This document shows, piece by piece, positions 25,134-32,646 of a stretch of DNA of 64,000 nt (position 1 is the first letter of the stretch; each line of letters begins with the position of its first letter). The notes beneath the pieces are model-generated. The model did no database searches, was not told where the DNA came from, and saw only the letters and a list, made by a program, of their open reading frames with translations. Source of the stretch: JBJYKD01 sp049310025 (GTDB lineage: Bacteria; Bacillota; Thermosediminibacteria; Thermosediminibacterales; Tepidanaerobacteraceae); NCBI RefSeq assembly GCF_049310025.1, contig NZ_JBJYKD010000004.1, positions 75,639-139,638 on the forward strand. The letters are read 5' to 3'. A program made the position numbers and the translations under genes.

Positions 25134-25155
25134 GCCGTGCCTTTTAAGGCACGGC
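25134..25155. terminator. Bidirectional terminator between convergent units
   Basis: A perfect 10-bp inverted repeat (GCCGTGCCTT/AAGGCACGGC, 2-base loop). A related GCCGTG...CACGGC pair lies just upstream (25096-25122), so the RNA could fold in alternative ways. It separates the small hydrophobic genes from the minus-strand operon. Confidence 0.7.
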
Positions 25156-25156
25156 T

Positions 25157-25531
25157 TCAGCTGTTTTTTGTTTTGTCCTCCGTTTTACCGCCGTTTTTTG
25201 TCTCTGAGCCCGAACCCTCTCCGGCAGAAAGGGCTTTCATCAAGTTTAAGAGCACAGCCGGATTTAGTTTTTTATCCGATGATCCGCCGCCCATAGATCC
25301 CAGCAGGCTTGCCGCCATTTCTTTCAGTTCCGAAACTCCCGGTTTTGACCCGGAACTCTTTACTTCGAATTTTAGGTCTTGCGAGTTCAAAAAGCTTATA
25401 ATGCCCAGCAGGTTGCTTAAAGCCAGGAGGCTTACAAGCTCGCTAATATTTTGCCCCCGTTGACCGTGAATTACTTCCAAAATGGTCGCAAGCAAGTCGG
25501 CTCTTGCGGTATTGTTGTCGTTTTCGGCCAT
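25157..25531 (-). CDS. Hypothetical protein, last gene of the YbaB-like operon
   Basis: A 124-aa protein with no signal peptide. Residues 25-52 are helical and moderately hydrophobic (ISELVSLLALSNLLGIISFLNS), a short GSMGGGSS linker follows, then a helix LNPAVLLNLMKALSAG, and a low-complexity charged tail ending in KTEDKTKN. The ATG at 25531 follows GGGGGCGGTG; an in-frame GTG at 25546 has no room for a site. It lies 15 bases after the YbaB-like gene. I do not recognise the family. Confidence 0.6.
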   Translation of the reverse strand: MAENDNNTARADLLATILEVIHGQRGQNISELVSLLALSNLLGIISFLNSQDLKFEVKSSGSKPGVSELKEMAASLLGSMGGGSSDKKLNPAVLLNLMKALSAGEGSGSETKNGGKTEDKTKNS

Positions 25532-25546
25532 ATTCACCGCCCCCAC

Positions 25547-25852
25547 TTATCGGAAATCTTCAAAATTCAAACCACCCGTTAAATCGCGGGTTTTTTGCTG
25601 CAAAGATTTCCTGGCCTCTGTTAAGGCCTTATTTGTTGCCTGTACGATTGATTGCTCTAAAATTCTTTTTGAGTCGGGACTTATTTCATCCATATAAAAG
25701 GTGACATTCACGATTTCTTCAAGACCGTTGGTTTCTACTACCACCTTTTGATCGTCGGATTCACCGGTAAAGCGGGCCTCCTCAAGGTTTTTTTTCATCC
25801 GTACGATTTCCTCCTGGAACGCTTTAGCCATTTTCGCCATGTCCTGCCACAC
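25547..25852 (-). CDS. YbaB/EbfC-family nucleoid-associated protein
   Basis: A 101-aa protein with the YbaB pattern: an N-terminal helix (MAKMAKAFQEEIVRMKKNLEEAR) and the VVVETNGLEEIVNVTF strand block, then a long C-terminal helix (KRILEQSIVQATNKALTEAR). YbaB dimers bind DNA. The normal ybaB lies between dnaX and recR; this copy is in an operon with unknown proteins beside spore genes, so it is probably a specialised second copy. The GTG start follows GGAGGTG by 8 bases. Confidence 0.8.
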   Translation of the reverse strand: MWQDMAKMAKAFQEEIVRMKKNLEEARFTGESDDQKVVVETNGLEEIVNVTFYMDEISPDSKRILEQSIVQATNKALTEARKSLQQKTRDLTGGLNFEDFR

Positions 25853-26016
25853 TGTCCTGCACCTCCATGAATGTTATCAGTTCTAATATATGCCTTTATG
25901 AATGCAAAAAAGAACAAAAAAATAGGGCTCACCGCCTTTGAAGCGGAAGCGGGTTTTTCAAACGCCGGCCTCCCTGCTTTTAAAAACACAGGGATTTACT
26001 TGCGGCAGTGTTTACC

Positions 26017-26331
26017 CTAAATGCTTTTACCGTCCTGTTCGGCCAAAATATTTAACAGATTTTGTACATCTTTGGAAACCTGAGGTATTTCGTCGTTGTG
26101 CTGACTGGCTTTGTTGACTTTCGCCATCTTTTCTGCTTCGAAGGACTCGTGAATCATAGTCAACAGCTCTGTCAGCGCGTCTAAATTAATTTTTTGGTCC
26201 GGTTGTTGAGGCTTGAAGACATTAAAAACCGTTACCATTATATCAAGCAGTTCCTGACTTTTTGAGCTCATAAATGGCTTTATGGCTTTTAAAAGCTGGA
26301 GATCATCTTCGGATACGGAAAGCATCTTCAA
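26017..26331 (-). CDS. Hypothetical protein, second gene of the YbaB-like operon
   Basis: A 104-aa, all-helical-looking protein without membrane segments: DDLQLLKAIKPFMSSKSQEL, then LDIMVTVFNVFKP, then INLDALTELLTMIHESF. The start is TTG 26331 with GGGAGGGAG just upstream; the ATG at 26325 is also possible. The arrangement of hydrophobic helices around KINLDALTELL resembles the KLNPAVLLNLM part of the last gene of this operon, which may point to a distant relationship. I do not recognise it. Confidence 0.6.
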   Translation of the reverse strand: MKMLSVSEDDLQLLKAIKPFMSSKSQELLDIMVTVFNVFKPQQPDQKINLDALTELLTMIHESFEAEKMAKVNKASQHNDEIPQVSKDVQNLLNILAEQDGKSI

Positions 26332-26349
26332 TATTCTCCCTCCCTATTA

Positions 26350-26514
26350 TCAAAAATGACGCTTCTTTCTGAAATTTTTCAAAGTCTCTTCCGACGTTCC
26401 AAAGGAATTAATCAATAATATTAAAATTAAAAAAAGGTTAAAGGGGTTGGGCTTTGGCCGGGGATTGCCGTCGGGTTTGTCGTTTTCGGGATTATCGTTT
26501 TTGGCGATTTTCAT
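26350..26514 (-). CDS. Small single-pass membrane protein (54 aa), first gene of the YbaB-like operon
   Basis: The ORF has a hydrophilic proline/asparagine-rich N terminus (NDNPENDKPDGNPRPKPNP), one membrane helix FNLFLILILLINSFG and a basic tail KNFRKKRHF. A GGGGG site lies 7 to 8 bases before the ATG. The stop is followed within a few bases by the ribosome-binding site of the next gene, which supports translation. The helix shares LFLILILL with the two small proteins at 24883-25088. Confidence 0.65.
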   Translation of the reverse strand: MKIAKNDNPENDKPDGNPRPKPNPFNLFLILILLINSFGTSEETLKNFRKKRHF

Positions 26515-26636
26515 TCAAATACCCCCTTTGCAGGTTTCTCTTCTAAATTATTATATGAATAAAAGGGTTAAAAGGGTGCCGGAATAAGCGCTGAAAAATG
26601 AAGCAAACTAAAAACAAAACCGTGGAGGGTGATGAT

Positions 26637-27134
26637 ATGCATATATTAAAATTTAAAAAGCTTAAAATGGCAGTGATATTTATGCTGACGGCAGCCCTGA
26701 TGATTACAGGCGTTGCGCTAAACCGAAGACAGGCTTTACAAACCCAGAGTCTGGCGAATAATTACGCCGTTTCAGCCAGGGGGGGCGATTATGTGCTTCT
26801 GGCAAGGCTGGTTTCCGGTGAGGCTCGCGGAGAGCCTTACGTCGGCCAGGTGGGAGTGGCCGCGGTAATCTTGAATCGTGTGAGGCATCCCAGATTTCCC
26901 GGTTCGGTTCCCGGAGTTATTTTTCAGCCGGGCGCTTTCGAGTCGGTGCGAAACGGCCAAATCTGGGCAAAATATCCTTCAAGAAGCAATTTTAACGCAG
27001 CTCGGGATGCCATAAACGGTTGGGATCCCACTTACGGCAGTCTGTATTTTTGGAACCCCTATAAAAGGGTAAGCCCCTGGATCTGGACTCGCCGCATAAT
27101 AACGCGAATAGGCAGGCATGTGTTCGGAAGATAA
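26637..27134 (+). CDS. sleB: Spore cortex-lytic enzyme SleB-type hydrolase
   Basis: A 165-aa protein with an N-terminal signal/membrane segment (MAVIFMLTAALMITGVAL) and a Hydrolase_2 (SleB/CwlJ) catalytic domain: LLARLVSGEARGEPYVGQVG with the catalytic glutamate, then VAAVILNRVRHPRFP, and the C-terminal SLYFWNP. SleB is a lytic transglycosylase that degrades cortex during germination. It lacks the N-terminal peptidoglycan-binding domain of Bacillus SleB. The ATG at 26637 follows GGAGGGTGAT. ypeB follows directly. Confidence 0.9.
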   Translation: MHILKFKKLKMAVIFMLTAALMITGVALNRRQALQTQSLANNYAVSARGGDYVLLARLVSGEARGEPYVGQVGVAAVILNRVRHPRFPGSVPGVIFQPGAFESVRNGQIWAKYPSRSNFNAARDAINGWDPTYGSLYFWNPYKRVSPWIWTRRIITRIGRHVFGR

Positions 27135-27156
27135 AAAAATCGATGGAGGGATATTG

Positions 27157-28506
27157 TTGAAAAAAGCATATGTATGGATTATAAGCCTTCTGGTGCTTTT
27201 CGGCCTGGCCCTGGGGTTCTGGTCTATATCAAACAGGGCATATTCGGCGGAAAATGCACTGGAGGCGGCATACCAGCGGGGTTTTTACAATCTGATCGAC
27301 CAGGTGAACAATTTGAATCTACTCATATCAAAGAGCATGGTTACCTCTTCGGATTTGCAGAGAATAATGACCCTGACCACCTTGTGGCATCAAGCCGAAG
27401 CAGCCCGGGACAGTCTGTCTCAACTGCCGCTGGGGGACCGGGACATGACATACAGCCAGAAATTTTTCGCCCAATTGGGGGATTTTTCTTACAGCCTGGC
27501 CAAGAAAGTTGTTGCAAAAGAAAGTATAACGGACGCTGAATGGTCGAAAATGGAAGTATTTAAAAAAAATATTCAGATTCTGAGCAGAGAACTTCGCGGT
27601 CTCCAGGATAACGTAGCCTCCGGCAGGATAAGGTGGGAAAGCCGGCGTTTTACCGTGGGGAAGTTAAAAAATTTACCTCAGGGCATGGCGGATAGCTTTG
27701 CGCGGATAGATAAAAAGTTGAAAGAGGAAGCCCCAACCATTACTTATGACGGGCCGTTTTCAGACCATGTGGAAAACGTAAAGCCCAGGGGGGTAACAGG
27801 TAAACCGGTGAACGACACGGAGGCTATAGAAATAGCAAAGAGGTTTATCGGGAGTGAGAAAAGAGGCAATTACAACATTAACATAACCGGCAGAACCAGG
27901 GGGGTCTTGCCCGCATATAACATTGAATTTACAAGGCCCGGGAGCAGCTCGCCGGAAATCGTCATGGACGTGAGCCAGACCGGTGGCCATGTAATCTGGT
28001 TCTTAAACACCCGGGACATAGGCGAAAAAAAACTGGACATCAGGCAGGCGGTTGAAAGAGCCAGAAATTTCCTGATGGTCAGGGGATTTGGCGATATGGA
28101 GCCTACCGGTTCATTGAGAGACGATAATACGGTGACAATAACTTTTGTGCCAAAGATGGGCGAAATACTTCTTTATCCCGATTTTATAAAAGTCGAGGTG
28201 GCCCTGGATAACGGCCAGGTTGTCGGATTTGATGCCGTTTCATATTTGACGTTTCATACGAGCCGCAATCTCCCGCAGGTTAAACTTACAAAGCAGGATG
28301 TCGTGAAAAAATTGAACAGGAATTTAAACGTGAAAAGGGTCAGGCTTGCGGTGATACCCGATCCCGCACTGCGCGAAAAGCTCTGTTATGAAGTAGACGC
28401 CAGGTTGAAAGACGAGCGATACTTAATTTATTTCAACGCAGTAAACGGACAAGAAGAACAGATTCTCAAAGTGGTGGAAACCGAAGAAGGTACTATGACT
28501 ATGTGA
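27157..28506 (+). CDS. ypeB: Germination protein YpeB
   Basis: A 449-aa protein needed in Bacillus for SleB stability and localisation in the spore. It has an N-terminal membrane segment (AYVWIISLLVLFGLALGFWSI), a helical YpeB-N region, and repeated PepSY-type domains (ITGRTRGVLPAYNIEF onward; then AVERARNFLMVRGFGDME, then VKLTKQDVVKKLNRNLNV). The TTG at 27157 follows GGAGGG by 6 bases. It begins 22 bases after sleB, an operon conserved among spore formers. Confidence 0.92.
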   Translation: MKKAYVWIISLLVLFGLALGFWSISNRAYSAENALEAAYQRGFYNLIDQVNNLNLLISKSMVTSSDLQRIMTLTTLWHQAEAARDSLSQLPLGDRDMTYSQKFFAQLGDFSYSLAKKVVAKESITDAEWSKMEVFKKNIQILSRELRGLQDNVASGRIRWESRRFTVGKLKNLPQGMADSFARIDKKLKEEAPTITYDGPFSDHVENVKPRGVTGKPVNDTEAIEIAKRFIGSEKRGNYNINITGRTRGVLPAYNIEFTRPGSSSPEIVMDVSQTGGHVIWFLNTRDIGEKKLDIRQAVERARNFLMVRGFGDMEPTGSLRDDNTVTITFVPKMGEILLYPDFIKVEVALDNGQVVGFDAVSYLTFHTSRNLPQVKLTKQDVVKKLNRNLNVKRVRLAVIPDPALREKLCYEVDARLKDERYLIYFNAVNGQEEQILKVVETEEGTMTM

Positions 28507-28573
28507 TAAAGCGTAACTTAATTGATGGGGGATGAATAATTTATAAGTAGAAACAGGTTAAGGGGGGTTGTAG

Positions 28574-28711
28574 GTGGAAAATTTTACTGCGGAAAATGCA
28601 AAAGCGGAAGTTGCAGAGACGGCGGGCGAAATAAACACGCAAGAGATAGACTTTTTTAACGATATATTTATAATTTTTCTGGTGCTGGCAATATTGACAC
28701 TGGTCGGATGA
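28574..28711 (+). CDS. Small single-pass membrane protein (45 aa)
   Basis: The ORF has an acidic/alanine-rich N terminus (MENFTAENAKAEVAETAGE) and a C-terminal membrane helix DIFIIFLVLAILTLVG. AGGGGGG stands 6 bases before the GTG start, and an ideal terminator hairpin begins on the stop codon, so the unit is complete. It belongs in type with the other small membrane proteins of this region. I do not recognise a family. Confidence 0.6.
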   Translation: MENFTAENAKAEVAETAGEINTQEIDFFNDIFIIFLVLAILTLVG

Positions 28712-28738
28712 GCGGGCAAGGCCCGCTTTAATTTTTTT
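28711..28738 (+). terminator. Intrinsic terminator of the sleB-ypeB region
   Basis: Stem AGCGGGC/GCCCGCT with a 3-base loop, then TTTAA and eight T residues. Confidence 0.85.
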
Positions 28739-28833
28739 TAGTAACAATCACGAATAAAACCGTGGCGGCATAATATATATAAGTATTAATATATAGCGGG
28801 TGCGCGGAAAAAATTAAAATGGGAGGGTTCCAT

Positions 28834-29343
28834 ATGTCTTGCATAAAGGACCTGATAATCAACCCTGACGGGCAGAGCAGAGCGTCGCTGGCATATTTAT
28901 TATTGCTTGCCAATGTCCTAGGGGTTGCAATATTTTTGGAGGGCAATAAAAGCACTATTTCCAGAGTAGCAGCAGAAAGAGGTCCAGATAATGCGGGGGT
29001 TAAAAGTACCGGAGGATATACTGCCCCGCAAGATTTCGATGAAACTTCAATGGGCAATGTCGCATCCATTAATGCCGGGAATGCTGAAGTCGTGGACAAT
29101 AAAGGGGAACCGGGCCATCCGGAGCTCAAGAGTGATGTTCTCTCATTAGTGCACGGAGCAGGGCGGGTGGAGAAAGACACGAAGTCAAACCATGAAGACG
29201 AACATTCGAAAAGGGAAAGGTTTAAAGAAAAGGTCATCGACTTTAAGGAAGCGGCCTCTGAAAGAAAAAATCAGGATACCAGAGAGCCGTTAAAAACACT
29301 TGTCTGGCGATTTCCCGGAGGAGAGCAAATGCGGAATCGTTGA
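28834..29343 (+). CDS. Hypothetical membrane-anchored acidic protein
   Basis: A 169-aa protein with one hydrophobic segment near the N terminus (ASLAYLLLLANVLGVAIFLEG, residues 18-38) and then about 130 hydrophilic residues, first glycine/asparagine-rich, later strongly charged (EKDTKSNHEDEHSKRERFKEK). GGGAGGG lies upstream of the ATG at 28834. The end overlaps the -35 box of the rplU promoter. I do not recognise it; position suggests a spore-envelope or germination-linked protein, but this is guilt by association. Confidence 0.55.
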   Translation: MSCIKDLIINPDGQSRASLAYLLLLANVLGVAIFLEGNKSTISRVAAERGPDNAGVKSTGGYTAPQDFDETSMGNVASINAGNAEVVDNKGEPGHPELKSDVLSLVHGAGRVEKDTKSNHEDEHSKRERFKEKVIDFKEAASERKNQDTREPLKTLVWRFPGGEQMRNR

Positions 29344-29369
29344 CAGATAGGCCCGGCTTGTGTTAAAAT
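29340..29369 (+). promoter_or_regulatory. Promoter of the rplU-prp-rpmA operon
   Basis: TTGACA (29340-29345), an 18-base spacer and TAAAAT (29364-29369) preceded by TGT, an extended -10. It is one of the best promoter matches in the window, as expected for a ribosomal protein operon. Confidence 0.8.
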
Positions 29370-29375
29370 AGCATG

Positions 29376-29451
29376 GGTGGTGACTTGCGCCGGCCACCGC
29401 ACGGGACAGGTCTTAAAAATATTACCTGGATTCCCGGCGAGTTAAAGGAGG
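29376..29451 (+). ncRNA. Probable L21 leader (cis-regulatory RNA)
   Basis: The untranslated region between the promoter and rplU folds into at least two hairpins: GGTGG paired with CCACC, and GGGA-AGGT paired with ACCT-TCCC around a TTAAAAATATT loop, followed by the AAAGGAGG ribosome-binding site. The position and stem layout match the L21 leader known in Firmicutes, thought to mediate autoregulation by L21. The assignment is from memory of that family. Confidence 0.5.
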
Positions 29452-29460
29452 ATGATGTGT

Positions 29461-29772
29461 GTGTATGCGATAATTGAGACCGGCGGTAAACAGTACAGGG
29501 TTTCCGAAGGCGATATAATCCGCGTTGAAAAGCTGGCGGCTGCTGAAGGGCAGGTCGTCGAATTTGACAAAGTGCTGGCCGTTTCCAGGGACGGCGAGCT
29601 TTTGGTGGGGAAACCCTGGGTTGAGAACGCAAAAGTTACGGCAACGGTCTTAAAGCACGGCAAAGGCGATAAGATCATTGTGTTTAAGTACAAGCCCAAG
29701 AAAAACTATCGCAGGAAGCAGGGCCATCGCCAGCCCTTTTCGGAAATAAAGATTGAAAAAATAGAAGGATAG
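29461..29772 (+). CDS. rplU: 50S ribosomal protein L21
   Basis: A 103-aa ribosomal protein with the standard start MYAIIETGGKQYRV, and C-terminal KYKPKKNYRRKQGHRQPF. I set the start at GTG 29461, 9 bases after AGGAGG, because it gives the conserved N terminus; ATG codons at 29452 and 29455 lie within or too close to the site. It binds 23S rRNA with L20. It heads the rplU-prp-rpmA-spo0B-obgE order that is conserved in Bacilli and Clostridia. Confidence 0.97.
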   Translation: MYAIIETGGKQYRVSEGDIIRVEKLAAAEGQVVEFDKVLAVSRDGELLVGKPWVENAKVTATVLKHGKGDKIIVFKYKPKKNYRRKQGHRQPFSEIKIEKIEG

Positions 29773-29773
29773 C

Positions 29774-30112
29774 ATGATAAGGATCGAGGTTGTACGGGAT
29801 GCCGGCGAAAAGTTTAAGAGGCTGGAGATATCCGGCCATGCCGGATATGCCGAATACGGAAGGGATATAGTATGTGCCGCCGTATCGGCGCTGGCTGAAA
29901 CGGCGGCTCTGGGCCTTGAAAAGATTGCGGGTGTCAGACCTCTGGTAAAAAAGAGGGAAGGGTACTTTTTACTGAAGCTTCCGGAGAATATAAATGAAGA
30001 TGCTTATACAAGATCTTCTATTATAATTGAAACCATTTGTTTGGGCCTTGTAGACATGTCTAAATCATACCCTTCACACGTACAGGTGAAGATGAAAAAG
30101 GAGGTGCAATAG
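29774..30112 (+). CDS. prp: Ribosomal-processing cysteine protease Prp
   Basis: A 112-aa protease that removes the N-terminal extension of L27. The catalytic histidine is in SGHAGYAEYGRDIVCAAVSAL, which also holds the catalytic cysteine 12 residues later. It lies between rplU and rpmA with 1-base gaps, its usual place in Firmicutes. The downstream L27 indeed carries the substrate sequence, which supports function. Confidence 0.94.
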   Translation: MIRIEVVRDAGEKFKRLEISGHAGYAEYGRDIVCAAVSALAETAALGLEKIAGVRPLVKKREGYFLLKLPENINEDAYTRSSIIIETICLGLVDMSKSYPSHVQVKMKKEVQ

Positions 30113-30385
30113 ATGAATTTGCAGCTTTTTGCTCACAAGAAAGGAATGGGAAGCACCCGTAACGGAAGGGACAGTGAGTCTAAACGCCTGGGCGTGAAAA
30201 GATACGACGGCCAGTATGTCACTGCCGGCAGTATTCTCGTCCGCCAGAGAGGAACAAAGATATATCCCGGTAAAAACGTGGGGATGGGAGTGGACTATAC
30301 CCTTTTTGCAAAAACGGATGGGTATGTGAAGTTCGAGGAGAGAGGAAAGGATAAAAAAGTGGTGAGTGTTTACGCTGAAATGTAA
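30113..30385 (+). CDS. rpmA: 50S ribosomal protein L27 with Prp-cleaved N-terminal extension
   Basis: A 90-aa protein. The first residues MNLQLFAHKKGMGSTRNG hold the extension cleaved after F6 by Prp, leaving the A-H-K-K N terminus that reaches the peptidyl-transferase centre. The rest is canonical L27 (LGVKRYDGQYVTAGSILVRQ). Directly follows prp. A hairpin and T tract begin at its stop codon. Confidence 0.97.
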   Translation: MNLQLFAHKKGMGSTRNGRDSESKRLGVKRYDGQYVTAGSILVRQRGTKIYPGKNVGMGVDYTLFAKTDGYVKFEERGKDKKVVSVYAEM

Positions 30386-30438
30386 GCTCCTTTACGGAGC
30401 TTTATTTGTTCGGGGCGCCCTTTTTTGGGGCTTTTTTT
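30384..30438 (+). terminator. Terminator region after rpmA
   Basis: First hairpin AAGCTCC/GGAGCTT (loop TTTAC), then a shorter GCCC/GGGC hairpin followed by seven T residues. Together they should stop most transcripts from the ribosomal protein genes before spo0B. Confidence 0.7.
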
Positions 30439-30525
30439 GTTTGTAAAAAGGGGAGGAGGAAATTAATAAGGAGATATAGAATTAAGCTATAGAAATTTTA
30501 TTTAGATTGGAAAGGATTGGGGTTT

Positions 30526-31164
30526 TTGAACAGGTTAACTTTTCTGTTAATTATAAGCACCCAGGCCCTGATCAACATAACAGCATCGCTATCACTGCTG
30601 TTCAAACCTGGCAACGGGGGTTTAATAAGGACCGCCGCAGGATTATGCTTGCTCATTTTTACCGCGGGGAGCCTGTTGACTTTTAAGGATGCCTGCAGGA
30701 AAAATCTTTACAGGGAGTGGTGGAGTTTATTTAAAATTTTCCGACAGTACAGGCATGATTTTCAGAACCACCTTCAGCTAATATACGGATTTATCCAGCT
30801 CAAGAAATACGACAGGGTGTTAGAATATATAAGAGATTTGAAAAAGGCCGATGAAACTGTGAGCCGTATCTGTGCTCTGACGGACCCCGGAATAATGTGC
30901 TTTTTACTGGAGCTTGTAAGTTCGCTGAGACAGAAAGGCGTCGATGTTTCCGTAGAAATAAGTGAGGATTTTGACGCCAACTCCGTAAATATAGCGAACG
31001 TCAGAAAGCAAATCAGTAATTATATGGTCGGTTTTGACGGAAATGAAGGCATAAAAGACGTAAAAATTTTACTTAATGGTTCAAATGTTCAAATTTGCTC
31101 CAGCGCTATGAGGGAGAATGTCAATATGCCGGAAGAGCGTCAGATGCCGGCTTGCCCAAAATAA
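30526..31164 (+). CDS. spo0B: Spo0B-like sporulation phosphotransferase with membrane anchor
   Basis: A 212-aa protein. Residues about 75-100 hold the Spo0B helical-hairpin motif RHDFQNHLQLIYGFIQL with the phosphorylatable histidine. Two hydrophobic segments come first (LTFLLIISTQALINITASLSLL, and LIRTAAGLCLLIFTAGSLL), unlike soluble Bacillus Spo0B. The C-terminal kinase-like part is short and degenerate. Position between rpmA and obgE is the same as Bacillus spo0B, which supports a phosphorelay role. Start TTG 30526 after AAAGGA; TTG 30517 is an alternative. Confidence 0.78.
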   Translation: MNRLTFLLIISTQALINITASLSLLFKPGNGGLIRTAAGLCLLIFTAGSLLTFKDACRKNLYREWWSLFKIFRQYRHDFQNHLQLIYGFIQLKKYDRVLEYIRDLKKADETVSRICALTDPGIMCFLLELVSSLRQKGVDVSVEISEDFDANSVNIANVRKQISNYMVGFDGNEGIKDVKILLNGSNVQICSSAMRENVNMPEERQMPACPK

Positions 31165-31220
31165 ATCTTTTCAGGCCCTGTTTTTAAATGGCTCAAAAGG
31201 GGAATCCTTATAAAGAAATG

Positions 31221-31248
31221 TTGAAGGAACGGGTAAAACTGGTATAAT
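31221..31248 (+). promoter_or_regulatory. Promoter of obgE
   Basis: TTGAAG (31221-31226), 16-base spacer, TGG + TATAAT (31243-31248), an extended -10. It is 19 bases before the GTG start of obgE. Confidence 0.7.
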
Positions 31249-31266
31249 TAAAAAAGGTGATGGAAA

Positions 31267-32535
31267 GTGTTTATAGACAGGGCGAAGATATTCGTTAAAG
31301 CCGGCGACGGCGGTGACGGAGTGGTGGCCTTCAGGAGAGAGAAGTATGTCCCAAGGGGCGGACCGAGCGGCGGAGACGGAGGCAAGGGCGGCGACGTGGT
31401 ATTGATGGTGGACTCAAATCTTTCCACTCTGATGGATCTGAAGTACAAGGTCCATTACAAGGCGAAAAGAGGGGAACACGGCCAGGGGGCCAATAAAATA
31501 GGAAAAAGCGCCGAGGATTTAATCATTCGCGTTCCCCCGGGTACAGTGGTGAAGGACGCGCAGAGCGGCGAAGTTCTGGCGGATCTGGTGGAAAATGGCC
31601 AGACTTTCATTGCAGCCAGAGGAGGCCGCGGCGGGAGGGGGAACGCCAGGTTCGTCTCATCGGTCCATAGAGCCCCGGACTTTGCGGAAAAAGGCGAACC
31701 CGGCGAAGCACGGTGGATCATCCTGGAGTTAAAGCTTCTAGCGGACGTGGGATTAATAGGATTTCCCAATGCGGGCAAATCTACCCTCCTTTCCCGTATG
31801 ACGGCCGCCAGGCCCAAGATAGCCGATTATCCGTTTACGACACTTTCTCCCAACCTCGGAGTTGTCGACATAAGCCCCGGCGAGGGGAAAAGTTTTGTTG
31901 TGGCGGACATTCCGGGCCTAATCGAGGGTGCCCATGAGGGCATGGGGCTTGGCCATGAGTTTTTAAGGCACGTGGAAAGAACTCGATTGCTCATCCATGT
32001 AATAGATGCGGCAGGGTTAGAAAATGATCCGGTGGAGGGATTTTATATCATAAACCGGGAAATAAAAGAGTACAGCGAAAAACTCGCTCAAAAGCCACAG
32101 ATAATTGCCGCCAACAAAATGGACCTGCCCCAGGCCCGGGCAAATTTTGAGCGCATAAAGTCCGCCCTTGAGCGGGAAGGTTTGGAAGTGCTTCCGATTT
32201 CCGGCGCTACCGGCCAGGGAGTAAAGGAACTGGTATACAAAGTCGCCAATTTGCTTGAAAAAATGCCGCAGGACATTCACGCCGAAGAGATTCGCCAGTA
32301 TACGCTTCGGGAGGAAAAGCCTTTCAAAGTGGAACGGGGCGGGCGGGTTTTTTACGTATCCGGCAAGCTTGTGGAGCGCCTTGTGGCCATGACGGACCTT
32401 GAGAACGAGTCGGCGGTTAAAAGACTTCAAATTACTTTTAAAAGGCTCGGTCTGGATGATGCCCTCAAAAAGGAAGGGATAAAAGAGGGAGATACCGTAA
32501 AAATAGGAGAGGCTGAATTTTTATATATGGAATGA
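31267..32535 (+). CDS. obgE: GTPase ObgE/CgtA
   Basis: A 422-aa ribosome-assembly GTPase. The N-terminal glycine-rich Obg fold (residues 1-158; GDGGDGVVAFRREKYVPRGGPSGGDGG) is followed by the G domain with G1 GFPNAGKSTLL, G3 DIPGLIEGA and G4 NKMD, then a C-terminal OCT domain (about 345-422). GTG start with AAAAGGTGATGG upstream. It links growth state to ribosome maturation and, in Bacillus, sporulation initiation. Confidence 0.97.
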   Translation: MFIDRAKIFVKAGDGGDGVVAFRREKYVPRGGPSGGDGGKGGDVVLMVDSNLSTLMDLKYKVHYKAKRGEHGQGANKIGKSAEDLIIRVPPGTVVKDAQSGEVLADLVENGQTFIAARGGRGGRGNARFVSSVHRAPDFAEKGEPGEARWIILELKLLADVGLIGFPNAGKSTLLSRMTAARPKIADYPFTTLSPNLGVVDISPGEGKSFVVADIPGLIEGAHEGMGLGHEFLRHVERTRLLIHVIDAAGLENDPVEGFYIINREIKEYSEKLAQKPQIIAANKMDLPQARANFERIKSALEREGLEVLPISGATGQGVKELVYKVANLLEKMPQDIHAEEIRQYTLREEKPFKVERGGRVFYVSGKLVERLVAMTDLENESAVKRLQITFKRLGLDDALKKEGIKEGDTVKIGEAEFLYME

Positions 32536-32577
32536 TTGACCTTCTTTTAAATTTCGCACAAAGGGCTTTACACTAAA

Positions 32578-32606
32578 TTGAAAAAAGCAACACGAAATGG
32601 TATAAT
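32578..32606 (+). promoter_or_regulatory. Promoter of nadD
   Basis: TTGAAA (32578-32583), 17-base spacer, TGG + TATAAT (32601-32606): near-consensus, extended -10. Confidence 0.78.
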
Positions 32607-32646
32607 TTCTATTAAACTTGAGTTGCGTATGTGGGGGAGGATTTAT

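Noticed and set aside
25795..25989. A 64-codon minus-strand ORF overlapping the YbaB-like start
   Set aside because: Out of frame with the YbaB-like gene and covers its ribosome-binding site; sequence looks random.
28745..28800. Sigma-G promoter before the 169-aa gene (GAATA and CATAATA boxes)
   Set aside because: The two boxes are only about 12 bases apart; sigma-G needs 17-18.
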